Positions 19,158 to 26,580 of a stretch of 64,000 nt of DNA are shown here, in pieces. Numbering within the stretch: the stretch's first letter is position 1; each line of letters begins with the position of its first letter. The DNA lies in assembly GCA_947166105.1 (NCBI GenBank), contig CAMVCZ010000008.1, forward strand, positions 1-64,000, in the 5' to 3' direction. Source of the DNA: an uncultured Bacteroidales bacterium (lineage in GTDB: Bacteria; Bacteroidota; Bacteroidia; Bacteroidales; F082). The translations under genes were made by a program, and so were the position numbers. The notes under the pieces are model-generated. The model was not told the DNA's origin. It ran no database searches and saw only the letters and a list, made by a program, of their open reading frames with translations.

Positions 19158-19243
19158 TTTTTGTCATTTTTCCACCCAATTTTTATCCTGTTTTTGTCAT
19201 TTTTCCACCCAATTTTTATCCTGTTTTTGTCATTTTTCCACCC
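19158..19243. repeat. 33-bp tandem repeat array, about 2.6 copies
   Basis: The segment beginning TTTTTGTCATTTTTCCACCC starts at 19158, 19191 and 19224, an exact 33-bp period; the first two units are identical and the third is truncated after the common 20 bp. On the minus strand each unit reads GGGTGGAAAAATGACAAAAA. The array lies between divergent promoters of the DUF4143 ATPase and kinase-AAA genes. Because 33 is divisible by three, the plus strand also stays open through it, but no homologous protein extension is expected there. Confidence 0.95.
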
Positions 19244-19315
19244 GATGTTTTCTTTGGAAAAAATGGCACAAGAATTTTTTCATCCTCTCTGCTTGTATGT
19301 TTCAAATTAAATCGT

Positions 19316-19323
19316 GACCTTTG
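19316..19323 (+). promoter_or_regulatory. Possible -7 element of the kinase-AAA gene
   Basis: GACCTTTG differs from TAnnTTTG at the first base only and lies 19 bp before the ATG at 19343. Confidence 0.4.
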
Positions 19324-19342
19324 CCCAATAAATTTCAAACGT

Positions 19343-21088
19343 ATGCAAACATTCAAAAAAGGTGAGAAGATTGGCAAATATGTCATCAACTCGTTCATAA
19401 AGAAAGGTATTGTGGCTGAGTCATATACGGTGCTTGGGCCTGACGACATGATGTATTTTATGAAGGTGTTCGACCTCAGAAGCATCCCTCGTGAGCAACT
19501 GTTTGAGGGCAAGGAGGTCTACGAAATCCAACTCTGCAAGGAATTGAACACCGACGAGAACCAGAACGTCATCCGCTATGTCGACAACGGCGAGGTGCGC
19601 AAGGGCAACCAAACCTTCCATTATTTGGTGACGGAGTTCTATCGCGGCGTGCTGCTGTCGGAGGCGGTCGCTTCCGAAGGCCCCTTCGACTTGGAGGATG
19701 CCGTGCAGATTACCTTGTGTGTGCTAAGCGGCCTGTCGTTCATCCATTCCCGTGCATTGATACACAATGATATACGCCCTTCAAACATCATGCTCCAAGA
19801 ACTTGAGGACGGTATGCTGATGCCCACCATCATCGACTTGGGGCACATTTCTTACATGGTGAAAGGCCGCCCGACTTTCTCCGTTGAGGACTTGAAGCCG
19901 TTTTTCCGCGCTCCCGAGACCTTCCGCGCGGTGTATACGGTGAAAAGCGACATCTTCTCCACGGGTGCGCTGCTCTATTTCCTGATTTTCGGCAAGTCGC
20001 CGTGGGAAGTGGATTTGGCGGCTGCCAATGGCGACAAGAAGTTGGTGGCCGATGCCGTAAAGAAGGCGCGGAAACGAGACCTCATTTTGGAAGCTGAGGA
20101 GGTGCAACTGCCTGATTACATGAAGGCTATCTTGTTGAAAGCCTTGGCCAAGAAGCCTGACGATCGTTTCGCTTCTGCTGCCGATTTTGCGCAGGCTTTG
20201 TTGGAGCAGGTGATGCCAGAATTGGCGAAAAAGATGGAGGAGGAGAACCCCAACCCGCAGGCCGAAACACCAGACCATGACAACAGCGGCCCGACCATCA
20301 CTTTCAAGAAAGGCTCAGGCAGCGGCTTCGACAATGTGACGGGTCGCGACGAACTGAAGGAACAGTTGCGCAAGGAGGTGCTTTTCGCCCTTCAAAATCC
20401 CGAAAAGGCGAAGTTGTACAAGTTGCCGGCCATCAACGGCGTGCTGCTTTATGGTCCTCCCGGGTGTGGCAAAAGCCTTGTGCTTGAGAGTTTTGCGGAA
20501 GAGTTGGGCTTCAATTATTCCATCATCAAGGGCGTGGAAATGGGGCATATCTATCAGGACGGCGTGCTCGACAACCTGCAACGGGTGTTCGATGCCGCCG
20601 AAATCAAGGCTCCGTTTGTGCTTTGCTTTGACGAAATTGAGTTCATTGCGCCCAATCCCAACGGCGAGGGCGAGGATAGCAACATCACGCAGCAAATTTC
20701 AGCCTTGTTCGGCATGATGAACAATTGTTCCAAGAAAGGCATCCTCGTGGTGGCCACCACCAACCGCCCCGACCTTATCGACCAAGCCATCATGCGCGTG
20801 GGCTGTTTCGACCGCGTGTTTTTCGTGCCGCAACCTGATTTTGAGGCGCGTAAGGACATTTTCATCGACCACCTGAAAGAGCGTCCCTGCGAGGAATTGG
20901 ACTTTGATGAATTAGCCAAAATGTCAGACGATTTCAACGCGGGCGACATCACGGAGGCCGTCAATGAGGCCGCCATGACTGCTGCCTATAACGATGTGCC
21001 GATTTCGCAGAAAATCCTCGTCGATGTGCTGAAATACAAGAACCCGACCTATTCCACCAAGACGCGCATCGGTTTCAACAAAAATTGA
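19343..21088 (+). CDS. Protein kinase-like domain fused to AAA+ ATPase
   Basis: A 581-residue cytoplasmic fusion. Residues about 10-290 form a eukaryotic-type kinase fold: candidate ATP lysine K41, catalytic loop HNDIRPSN (H141, D143, N148; arginine replaces the usual lysine), DLG (165-167) in place of DFG and an APET motif. After a polar linker (about 300-330) a Cdc48/FtsH-class AAA+ domain follows: Walker A GPPGCGKS (371-378), Walker B CFDEIE (D430, E431), sensor 1 VVATTNRPD, and an SRH with R485 but cysteine (C488) where a second arginine finger usually stands. ATG 19343 is chosen because the upstream frame runs through the repeats and promoter. The next gene starts 2 bp later. Substrates are unknown. 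Confidence 0.85.
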   Translation: MQTFKKGEKIGKYVINSFIKKGIVAESYTVLGPDDMMYFMKVFDLRSIPREQLFEGKEVYEIQLCKELNTDENQNVIRYVDNGEVRKGNQTFHYLVTEFYRGVLLSEAVASEGPFDLEDAVQITLCVLSGLSFIHSRALIHNDIRPSNIMLQELEDGMLMPTIIDLGHISYMVKGRPTFSVEDLKPFFRAPETFRAVYTVKSDIFSTGALLYFLIFGKSPWEVDLAAANGDKKLVADAVKKARKRDLILEAEEVQLPDYMKAILLKALAKKPDDRFASAADFAQALLEQVMPELAKKMEEENPNPQAETPDHDNSGPTITFKKGSGSGFDNVTGRDELKEQLRKEVLFALQNPEKAKLYKLPAINGVLLYGPPGCGKSLVLESFAEELGFNYSIIKGVEMGHIYQDGVLDNLQRVFDAAEIKAPFVLCFDEIEFIAPNPNGEGEDSNITQQISALFGMMNNCSKKGILVVATTNRPDLIDQAIMRVGCFDRVFFVPQPDFEARKDIFIDHLKERPCEELDFDELAKMSDDFNAGDITEAVNEAAMTAAYNDVPISQKILVDVLKYKNPTYSTKTRIGFNKN

Positions 21089-21090
21089 AA

Positions 21091-21495
21091 ATGAAAGTTA
21101 AACAATTGGTTTCCAAATATTTGAAGTCGCAAGGAATGGTTGCGAAAAAGAATGATTTAGGCCTGAATTTCACCTACGACGGCTGGAATTTCCTCCTTTG
21201 GAACGATGCCGACGACCCGCTCTTTTTCCGCCTGATTCTGCCCGGCGTTTTCGATGTGACGGACGACAATTTTGCGAAGGCAATCATGGCCTGCAACAAG
21301 GTCAATTGGGACTTCAAGGTGGTGAAGGCGGTACTCTATGACTTTGAGGATGAGCATGATAAAGGGGCTTCAGTATGGATATGTTACGAACAGCAACTTG
21401 ATACTGAGCCGCAACTTGAGGAATTGATTCCACGCGCCATCCACAGCCTCATTTCCGCCGCCGATGCGTTTAACAAAGAAATGACAGAAGAATAA
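21091..21495 (+). CDS. Small acidic protein, partner of the kinase-AAA gene (YbjN-like)
   Basis: A 134-residue soluble acidic protein whose layout (N-terminal helix, alternating strands, C-terminal amphipathic helix LIPRAIHSLISAADAFNKEM) resembles the YbjN / type III secretion chaperone-like fold. It begins 2 bp after the kinase-AAA stop, so it is almost certainly co-translated with it and could be a substrate adaptor or substrate. The ATG at 21091 is preferred over an in-frame TTG at 21085. The YbjN link is by overall feel only; no motif proves it. Confidence 0.7.
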   Translation: MKVKQLVSKYLKSQGMVAKKNDLGLNFTYDGWNFLLWNDADDPLFFRLILPGVFDVTDDNFAKAIMACNKVNWDFKVVKAVLYDFEDEHDKGASVWICYEQQLDTEPQLEELIPRAIHSLISAADAFNKEMTEE

Positions 21496-21506
21496 TATTT
21501 AATTCT

Positions 21507-23315
21507 ATGAAAATCAAATTCTTACTAATTTCAATGCTGTTAGCAAACATGGCTGTCGCCCAATATGCACCCGCTGGCGACAAAATCAAGACGAGATGGG
21601 CGGAGCAAGTCGCGCCCGAAAACGCCCTGCCCGAATATCCGCGTCCGATGATGGTGCGTCCTGTTTGGAAAAACCTCAACGGCCTTTGGCAATACGCCAT
21701 CACTGCGAAAGGGGAGAAGGCTCCGCAAAAATATGAGGGTGACATCCTCGTGCCGTTTTGCATCGAGTCGTCGCTGTCGGGTGTGCAAAAAGAGGTCGGA
21801 CCTGACAATGCGCTTTGGTATCAGAAGACTTTCGCCGTTCCTGCCCATTGGAAAAATGGTCGCATCCTGCTTCATTTCGGTGCCGTCGACTGGATGGCCG
21901 ATGTTTGGGTGAATGGCATCAAAGTTGGTTCACACACAGGAGGTTACACTCCTTTCACTTTCGACATCACGCAAGCCTTGCAAGGGAAACAAAACAACCT
22001 CGTTGTCCGCGTTTGGGACCCGAGCAATAGCAGTTACATCCCTCATGGAAAGCAAGTTACAAAGCCAAGAGGAATTTTCTACACTTCCGTGACGGGCATT
22101 TGGCAGACGGTTTGGCTTGAAAATGTGCCTGAAGATTACATCCAAAATCTCGTCACCACACCCGATTTCGACAAGGCAACGGTGAGCGTGAATGTGGATT
22201 TCTCCAACCCGACCAAGGACGATTTGTACCAAGTGGAGGTGTCGTTTGAGGGCGAAACTGTCGCTATGGGCAAGTCCATCAACGGGCAGCCTGTGGAGGT
22301 CAACATGCCGGAAGAGTTTCTCCGCTGGACTCCTGACCATCCCTTCCTTTATGACATGAAAGTCAAGGTGTTGCGCAAAGGAAAAGTGATTGACGAGGTA
22401 GACAGTTATTTCGCCATGCGCAGTTTCGGCACGCAGCGCGACGAAAGTGGTATAGTGCGCCTCACTTTGAACGGCCTCCCGATTTTTCATTTCGGCCCGC
22501 TTGACCAAGGCTGGTGGCCCGATGGACTTTACACCGCTCCCACTGATGAGGCTTTGGCCTACGACGTGCAGAAAACCAAAGACTTGGGCTTCAACATGAT
22601 ACGCAAGCATGTGAAAGTGGAGCCGGCGCGTTGGTACTACCATTGCGACCGCATTGGCCTCATCGTTTGGCAGGACATGCCGAGCGGCGGTCGCGGACCT
22701 GAATGGCAGACGACGCAATACTACCAAGGCCCCGAAAGCCTGCGCTCGCTCGAATCGGAGGAATGTTACAAAAAAGAGTGGACGGAAATCATAAACACAT
22801 TGAAATCAGTGCCGTGCATTGGGGTTTGGGTGCCGTTCAACGAGTCGTGGGGACAGTTCAAGACCCCTGAAATCGTCGAAATGACAAAGAAACTCGACCC
22901 GACGCGCCTTGTGAATCCCGCTTCGGGAGGCAATTTCTATCAGTGTGGCGACATTCTCGACCTTCACCACTATCCCGAGCCGAAGATGGTGCTTTACGAC
23001 CCGACTCGTGCCACGGTTTTGGGCGAATATGGCGGCATCGGGCGCAAGGTGGATGGCCACACTTGGGTGAAAGACCAAGGCTGGGGCTATGTTGAGTTTG
23101 ACACCGAAGAAAAGGTGACCGACACATACATTGAATACGCCAATATGCTGTATAAGATGGTTTTCCAAGGTTTTTCGGCGGCGGTTTACACGCAAACCAC
23201 CGATTGCGAAACCGAACTCAACGGCTTGATGACTTACGACCGCGCGGTCGTCAAAATGGACGAAAAGCGGCTCTTGCAAATCAATCGGAAAATCAGCCAC
23301 GCTTTGGCGGAATGA
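21507..23315 (+). CDS. Glycoside hydrolase family 2 (beta-galactosidase/glucuronidase-like)
   Basis: A 602-residue exported enzyme. Signal peptide 1-18 (ending MAVAQ). Domains in order: sugar-binding jelly roll (about 45-205, NLNGLWQYAI, LHFGAVDWMADVWVNG), Ig-like domain (about 210-305), and TIM barrel (about 310-600). The acid/base glutamate is E446 in PFNESWGQ and the nucleophile E507 in LGEYGG, both standard for GH2 retaining enzymes. No susC/susD pair or other polysaccharide-locus gene is nearby, so it may cleave a host or plant glycan on its own. It starts 11 bp after the small acidic protein, so read-through from that operon is possible. Confidence 0.92.
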   Translation: MKIKFLLISMLLANMAVAQYAPAGDKIKTRWAEQVAPENALPEYPRPMMVRPVWKNLNGLWQYAITAKGEKAPQKYEGDILVPFCIESSLSGVQKEVGPDNALWYQKTFAVPAHWKNGRILLHFGAVDWMADVWVNGIKVGSHTGGYTPFTFDITQALQGKQNNLVVRVWDPSNSSYIPHGKQVTKPRGIFYTSVTGIWQTVWLENVPEDYIQNLVTTPDFDKATVSVNVDFSNPTKDDLYQVEVSFEGETVAMGKSINGQPVEVNMPEEFLRWTPDHPFLYDMKVKVLRKGKVIDEVDSYFAMRSFGTQRDESGIVRLTLNGLPIFHFGPLDQGWWPDGLYTAPTDEALAYDVQKTKDLGFNMIRKHVKVEPARWYYHCDRIGLIVWQDMPSGGRGPEWQTTQYYQGPESLRSLESEECYKKEWTEIINTLKSVPCIGVWVPFNESWGQFKTPEIVEMTKKLDPTRLVNPASGGNFYQCGDILDLHHYPEPKMVLYDPTRATVLGEYGGIGRKVDGHTWVKDQGWGYVEFDTEEKVTDTYIEYANMLYKMVFQGFSAAVYTQTTDCETELNGLMTYDRAVVKMDEKRLLQINRKISHALAE

Positions 23316-23318
23316 TCT

Positions 23319-23392
23319 TGTAGGGCTGTCGCATCGTGGCTGTCGTTCCCTGGACATTTTTGCGACTCCATGACAAGACGGCCCTACAAACC
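23319..23392. repeat. Hairpin-forming repeat downstream of the GH2 gene
   Basis: TTGTAGGGC at 23319-23327 and GCCCTACAA at 23384-23392 are complementary ends of a ~74-bp element, with GTCGCA/TGCGAC-like inner pairing. It starts 4 bp past the GH2 stop and may end the transcript or be a dispersed palindromic repeat. Confidence 0.5.
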
Positions 23393-23403
23393 AATATTCC
23401 AAT

Positions 23404-23500
23404 TTCGGGCGGAATCGATGAAATTTTCTTCAATTCCGCCCAGTTTTTTACAGAAACTGGGCGGAATCGATGATTTTTTGCCCGATTCCGCCCAGTTTCT
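23404..23500. repeat. ~95-bp palindromic repeat, copy 1 (downstream of DUF234 ATPase)
   Basis: Two palindromes 52 bp apart: GGGCGGAATCGA...TCAATTCCGCCC at 23407-23441, and CAGAAACTGGGCGGAATCG (23451-23469) with its perfect 19-bp complement CGATTCCGCCCAGTTTCTG (23483-23501). The element ends a few bp after the ATPase stop (23507, minus strand). It repeats in the same orientation at 24964-25060. Confidence 0.9.
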
Positions 23501-23506
23501 GATTTT

Positions 23507-24931
23507 TTAGTCTTCAAACAAGTCGTCCAAAGTGAGTTGAAAGGCCATTTCCGAAGCATAACTGTTTTGCGAGGCTCCGTTGGCGGTGATGAGGGTGGGG
23601 AGGATGCCGCAGCGAGTTCCGGTTTGTTCCACGAAGGCGGCTCGACGTTTCCTGATTTTTGCAGCTTCCTCTTTGTCAAGAAGATATGCGCCTTCGCTGT
23701 ATTTGATTTCGCAGAGGTTAATCATCTTGTCGGCACGCTCAATGATGAGGTCAATCTGGGTTTTGTCGTTCTTCGCCTTGCTGCGCCAAGCGTAGTATTC
23801 CGTCCCGATGCCGTCGATTCGGAGTGCTTTCTTGATTTGCGGGATGTGTGCCATGCAAAGCCGCTCGAAGGCGTGGCCGTACCATGTGTTGACGGTCGGG
23901 GTGCCGAGGTGATGAAGCCAATATTGCTGATCCTCAAACTGTTTGCTGGCGAAAGTAAGGTGAAACAGCGTGAAGAAATCGGTGAGTTGGAAGATGCCGC
24001 CCGTCGCCTTGATTTTCTTCTCGCGGGTGTGGTAGCGGCGGATGAGGTCGCAGTTTTCGAGGTCTTCCAATTGGTTGCTGATATGCCCGTTGTCGGCGGT
24101 TTTCAGTTTCTTGGTGAGTTCCACGCGTGTGAGGCCTTTTTTGTTGGCCGCCAATTGCGCGATGATTTTCAGATAAGGTTTCTCGTTGTCAAACAGCGAC
24201 TTATACAGCGATTCGTATTCAGAAGCCAGTTCGCCGCCCTTGCTGAAACACAGCCTGTCGATGTTTTGGGCTAGGCTTTCGCTGTTTCTCAGAAGGCTCA
24301 GATAGTAAGGTACGCCGCCAAGCATCATGTAGGCATGGGCTGTCATCTGGCGTGTCCAGTGGAAACCGTTGGCATTCAGGTAGTTTTCTGTTTCTTTTAG
24401 GGTGAAGGGCGCAAGATGTATGCTGTGTGTCAGGCGGTTGTGAAGCCCGCCACGGTTGTTGATGATGTTGCGCACCATCCACGAGGTGGCACTGCCGCAA
24501 ACGATGAGTTTCACTTCGTCGCGCAACGAGGCCCAAGTGTTCCAAAACTGCCCCAAAGCCCGCACGAAAGCGCCGCCTTTTCTGTCGAAACACGGAAGTT
24601 CGTCGATGAAAATGACGCAAGGCTGGCCGTTTTTTGTTTTTTGTGTCATCAGTTCCTGCAAGGCGTGGAACAATTCCAACCAATTGGACGACAGCGGTTT
24701 CTCGTAGCCATATTCGCGCAGCGCGATTTGGAAGGCCGACACTTGTTCCGACTTTTTCCCGTAGAGCAGCCCGGAGACGGAAAACGTCAGTTCGTCTTTC
24801 ATCACTTGGTTGATGAGAAAGGTTTTCCCGACGCGCCTCCGCCCGTAGAGGCCGATGAACTCGGCGTGGTTTGAGCTGATGTATTCCCGCAGCAGTGCGG
24901 TTTCTTTTTCTCTTCCTATTAAAGTAGCCAT
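23507..24931 (-). CDS. AAA+ ATPase with DUF234 nuclease-like C-terminus
   Basis: A 474-residue protein of the archaeal-type ATPase family found widely in Bacteroidota. Walker A is GLYGRRRVGKTFL (about 27-39, K36) and Walker B VIFIDELPCFD (about 120-130). A winged-helix-like segment (about 290-340, KKGLTRVELTKKLKTADNG) is followed by the C-terminal DUF234 region with TQIDLIIERADKMINLCEIK, a PD-(D/E)xK-like pattern. ATG 24931 is chosen because the longer frame reads through the upstream repeat. Its function is unknown; the gene is bracketed by two copies of a ~95-bp palindromic repeat. Confidence 0.9.
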   Translation of the reverse strand: MATLIGREKETALLREYISSNHAEFIGLYGRRRVGKTFLINQVMKDELTFSVSGLLYGKKSEQVSAFQIALREYGYEKPLSSNWLELFHALQELMTQKTKNGQPCVIFIDELPCFDRKGGAFVRALGQFWNTWASLRDEVKLIVCGSATSWMVRNIINNRGGLHNRLTHSIHLAPFTLKETENYLNANGFHWTRQMTAHAYMMLGGVPYYLSLLRNSESLAQNIDRLCFSKGGELASEYESLYKSLFDNEKPYLKIIAQLAANKKGLTRVELTKKLKTADNGHISNQLEDLENCDLIRRYHTREKKIKATGGIFQLTDFFTLFHLTFASKQFEDQQYWLHHLGTPTVNTWYGHAFERLCMAHIPQIKKALRIDGIGTEYYAWRSKAKNDKTQIDLIIERADKMINLCEIKYSEGAYLLDKEEAAKIRKRRAAFVEQTGTRCGILPTLITANGASQNSYASEMAFQLTLDDLFED

Positions 24932-24950
24932 AACTGAATCAATTTCGCCG

Positions 24951-24958
24951 CAAAAATA
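24951..24958 (-). promoter_or_regulatory. -7 promoter element of the DUF234 ATPase gene
   Basis: TATTTTTG on the minus strand, 19 bp before the ATG at 24931 and only 9 bp from the first GGGCGGAATCGATGA copy at 24968. The layout copies that of the DUF4143 ATPase promoter. Confidence 0.65.
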
Positions 24959-24963
24959 ATAAA

Positions 24964-25060
24964 TTTCGGGCGGAATCGATGAAATTTTCTTCGATTCCGC
25001 CTGAAAATTTGCAAATTCTGGGCGGAATCGATGATTTTTTGCCCGATTCCGCCCAGATTT
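24964..25060. repeat. ~95-bp palindromic repeat, copy 2 (upstream of DUF234 ATPase)
   Basis: GGGCGGAATCGATGA units start at 24968 and 25020, again 52 bp apart as in copy 1; the second forms a palindrome with CGATTCCGCCCAG at 25044-25056. Most differences from copy 1 lie in the spacer at about 25001-25017. The element abuts the ATPase promoter. Confidence 0.9.
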
Positions 25061-25077
25061 TTGTGTTGGTTGCAAAA

Positions 25078-25108
25078 ACAAAGGTGCGCCATAGCCGACG
25101 CACCTTTG
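25078..25108 (-). terminator. Terminator of the lipoprotein gene at 25137
   Basis: CAAAGGTGCG and CGCACCTTTG form a perfect 10-bp stem with a 10-nt loop, followed on the minus strand by a T-rich run, about 30 bp past the stop at 25137. Confidence 0.75.
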
Positions 25109-25136
25109 GGGGATTTTTTAGGAATGACGTGTTTCT

Positions 25137-25988
25137 TTACTTGGACTGGCCGGTGATGGTGATGTCAGTGCGGATGGTCTGACCTTGGCTGTTGGTGATG
25201 GTCTGAACCTCGCCGTGGGTGATGTGAATCATGTGGTACTCACCATTGTAAAGGGTACCAATGACATAGTCATAGTCCTTGGAATTCCAAGCGGAAACGC
25301 CACGGAAATCGGAAATCACGCTGTAAACGCCATCGCTGAAGAAAGCGGCCTTATCGACATCGGTCTTAACGGCAGCCCAATCTTCGGGAAGAATCAGGTA
25401 CATTTCTGCACCTTCAACGGGCTTGATAATGGCAAAGTCTTCTTTGCTACCGTTGCTCTTCCATTCCAAACCGTATTCAGCAAGGCCGGTGGCATCGCTG
25501 CTGCCTTGTCTGACCCATGAGAAATCCTTGGGTTCCAAAGCAACGGCGGGTTGGTTGATGTTGAGGTTGATGGTGGTGCTGTTCATCTTGCCGTCAACGT
25601 CGGTGATGGTGGCGGTGAAGATGGCCTTGGCGACCAATTCTCTGCTTTCTTCATTATTGGTCAAACCGAAATTCAGGACCTGTTCAAAGGTGTACTCAGT
25701 TCCACTCACATTGATGATGGAGTCGTAAGATTTGGTTTCCGTGTCATCCAAGGTGGTGAACTTGACGTTGAGTTTGAAAGTGGCAAGTTCTTTCATGGTC
25801 TGGCTGTTGGAAGCAGCGCGGAAGCCAAGTGTGTAGTTTTGGCCTATGTCGACGGTTTGGCCGTCATACACATAGTTTTCGCCCGTCTTGACGGCGATTG
25901 AGGGTTCCGGGTTGGTGATTTCCGGGGTGCAGCTTGCAATGAAAGCAACGCTGGCGAAGCACACGAGTGCCAATGCTAATTTCTTCAT
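25137..25988 (-). CDS. Hypothetical lipoprotein with Ig-like domains
   Basis: A 283-residue lipoprotein; lipobox VAFIASC with Cys20 after a 19-residue signal peptide. The mature part is beta-rich: an Ig-like domain (about 30-150, including TYTFEQVLNFGLTNNEE and the closing TINLNINQP) and a C-terminal domain (about 155-283) with AEMYLILPEDWAAVK and a terminal strand TITGQSK. It resembles surface lipoproteins of Bacteroidota with unknown ligands. It has its own promoter and a terminator, so it forms a single-gene unit. Confidence 0.8.
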   Translation of the reverse strand: MKKLALALVCFASVAFIASCTPEITNPEPSIAVKTGENYVYDGQTVDIGQNYTLGFRAASNSQTMKELATFKLNVKFTTLDDTETKSYDSIINVSGTEYTFEQVLNFGLTNNEESRELVAKAIFTATITDVDGKMNSTTINLNINQPAVALEPKDFSWVRQGSSDATGLAEYGLEWKSNGSKEDFAIIKPVEGAEMYLILPEDWAAVKTDVDKAAFFSDGVYSVISDFRGVSAWNSKDYDYVIGTLYNGEYHMIHITHGEVQTITNSQGQTIRTDITITGQSK

Positions 25989-26048
25989 TTTTTAATGATT
26001 TAAGTTAGTAATAAGGTTATTTGTTTGAGTTTGTTTCAAAGAACGCGG

Positions 26049-26056
26049 CAAAGATA
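26049..26056 (-). promoter_or_regulatory. -7 promoter element of the lipoprotein gene
   Basis: TATCTTTG on the minus strand, 60 bp before the ATG at 25988. Confidence 0.6.
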
Positions 26057-26098
26057 GCAAATACTTTGCCAAACTTTTCAAAACTGACAAAAAAATGA

Positions 26099-26127
26099 AA
26101 AAAAGCCTGTTTTTGGCAGGCTTTTTC
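26099..26127 (-). terminator. Terminator of the ferredoxin gene
   Basis: AAAAAGCCTG / CAGGCTTTTT stem with a T run, about 27 bp past the ferredoxin stop at 26154. Confidence 0.85.
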
Positions 26128-26153
26128 CTTTTAATGCAGTTTCATTTCTCGAT

Positions 26154-26321
26154 TTAGTCTTCAACGATTGCTTCGTTCGGGCAAGCGCCGGCGCAGGTTC
26201 CGCAACCAACGCAGGTGTCAGGGTCGATGACATAGATGTCGCCTTCCGAAATAGCGCCCACCGGGCATTCGTCGATACATGTGCCGCAAGCAACGCAGCT
26301 GTCTGTGATTTTGTAAGCCAT
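26154..26321 (-). CDS. 2[4Fe-4S] ferredoxin
   Basis: A 55-residue bacterial-type ferredoxin, too short for usual ORF cut-offs. Two CxxCxxCxxxC cluster motifs bind two [4Fe-4S] clusters: C9, C12, C15, C19 ([13 protein letters not shown]) and C37, C40, C43, C47 ([13 protein letters not shown]). It carries low-potential electrons and lies divergently from korAB, whose product reduces ferredoxin during 2-oxoacid oxidation in anaerobes, so the two are likely functional partners. A promoter lies upstream at 26363 and a terminator follows. Confidence 0.95.
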   Translation of the reverse strand: MAYKITDSCVACGTCIDECPVGAISEGDIYVIDPDTCVGCGTCAGACPNEAIVED

Positions 26322-26362
26322 AATGTTTTTAATTTTAATGTTTGTTTTGAGTTTTAGTGCCG

Positions 26363-26370
26363 CAAAAATA
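26363..26370 (-). promoter_or_regulatory. -7 promoter element of the ferredoxin gene
   Basis: TATTTTTG on the minus strand, 41 bp before the ATG at 26321. Confidence 0.6.
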
Positions 26371-26524
26371 CTACAACTTTCATTCCAACAAGCCTAAAAT
26401 GGAAATTTTTATTCAGTCTAAATAAGGAAATAGTTCAAGTCGTTGATATTGAAAGGGATGTGTTTTTCATTCTAAAAAGGAAAATAAAAACGGGAAACTT
26501 TCGATTTTGCACCTATTTATTATG

Positions 26525-26532
26525 TACTTTTG
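26525..26532 (+). promoter_or_regulatory. -7 promoter element of korAB
   Basis: TACTTTTG, 48 bp before the korA ATG at 26581. Confidence 0.65.
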
Positions 26533-26580
26533 CAGCGAATTACTCTACATGTAAAATCATCAAATTAAAAATCAGTAAAT

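Noticed and set aside
19130..19342. 71-residue N-terminal extension of the kinase-AAA protein with 11-residue repeats
   Set aside because: The extension crosses the tandem DNA repeats and the likely promoter; the kinase domain begins right after the ATG at 19343.
24932..25081. 50-residue N-terminal extension of the DUF234 ATPase
   Set aside because: It is translated from the palindromic repeat and promoter region; the ATG at 24931 opens the ATPase domain directly.
26078..26293. 71-codon minus-strand open frame over the ferredoxin
   Set aside because: Out of frame with the clear eight-cysteine ferredoxin at 26154-26321.
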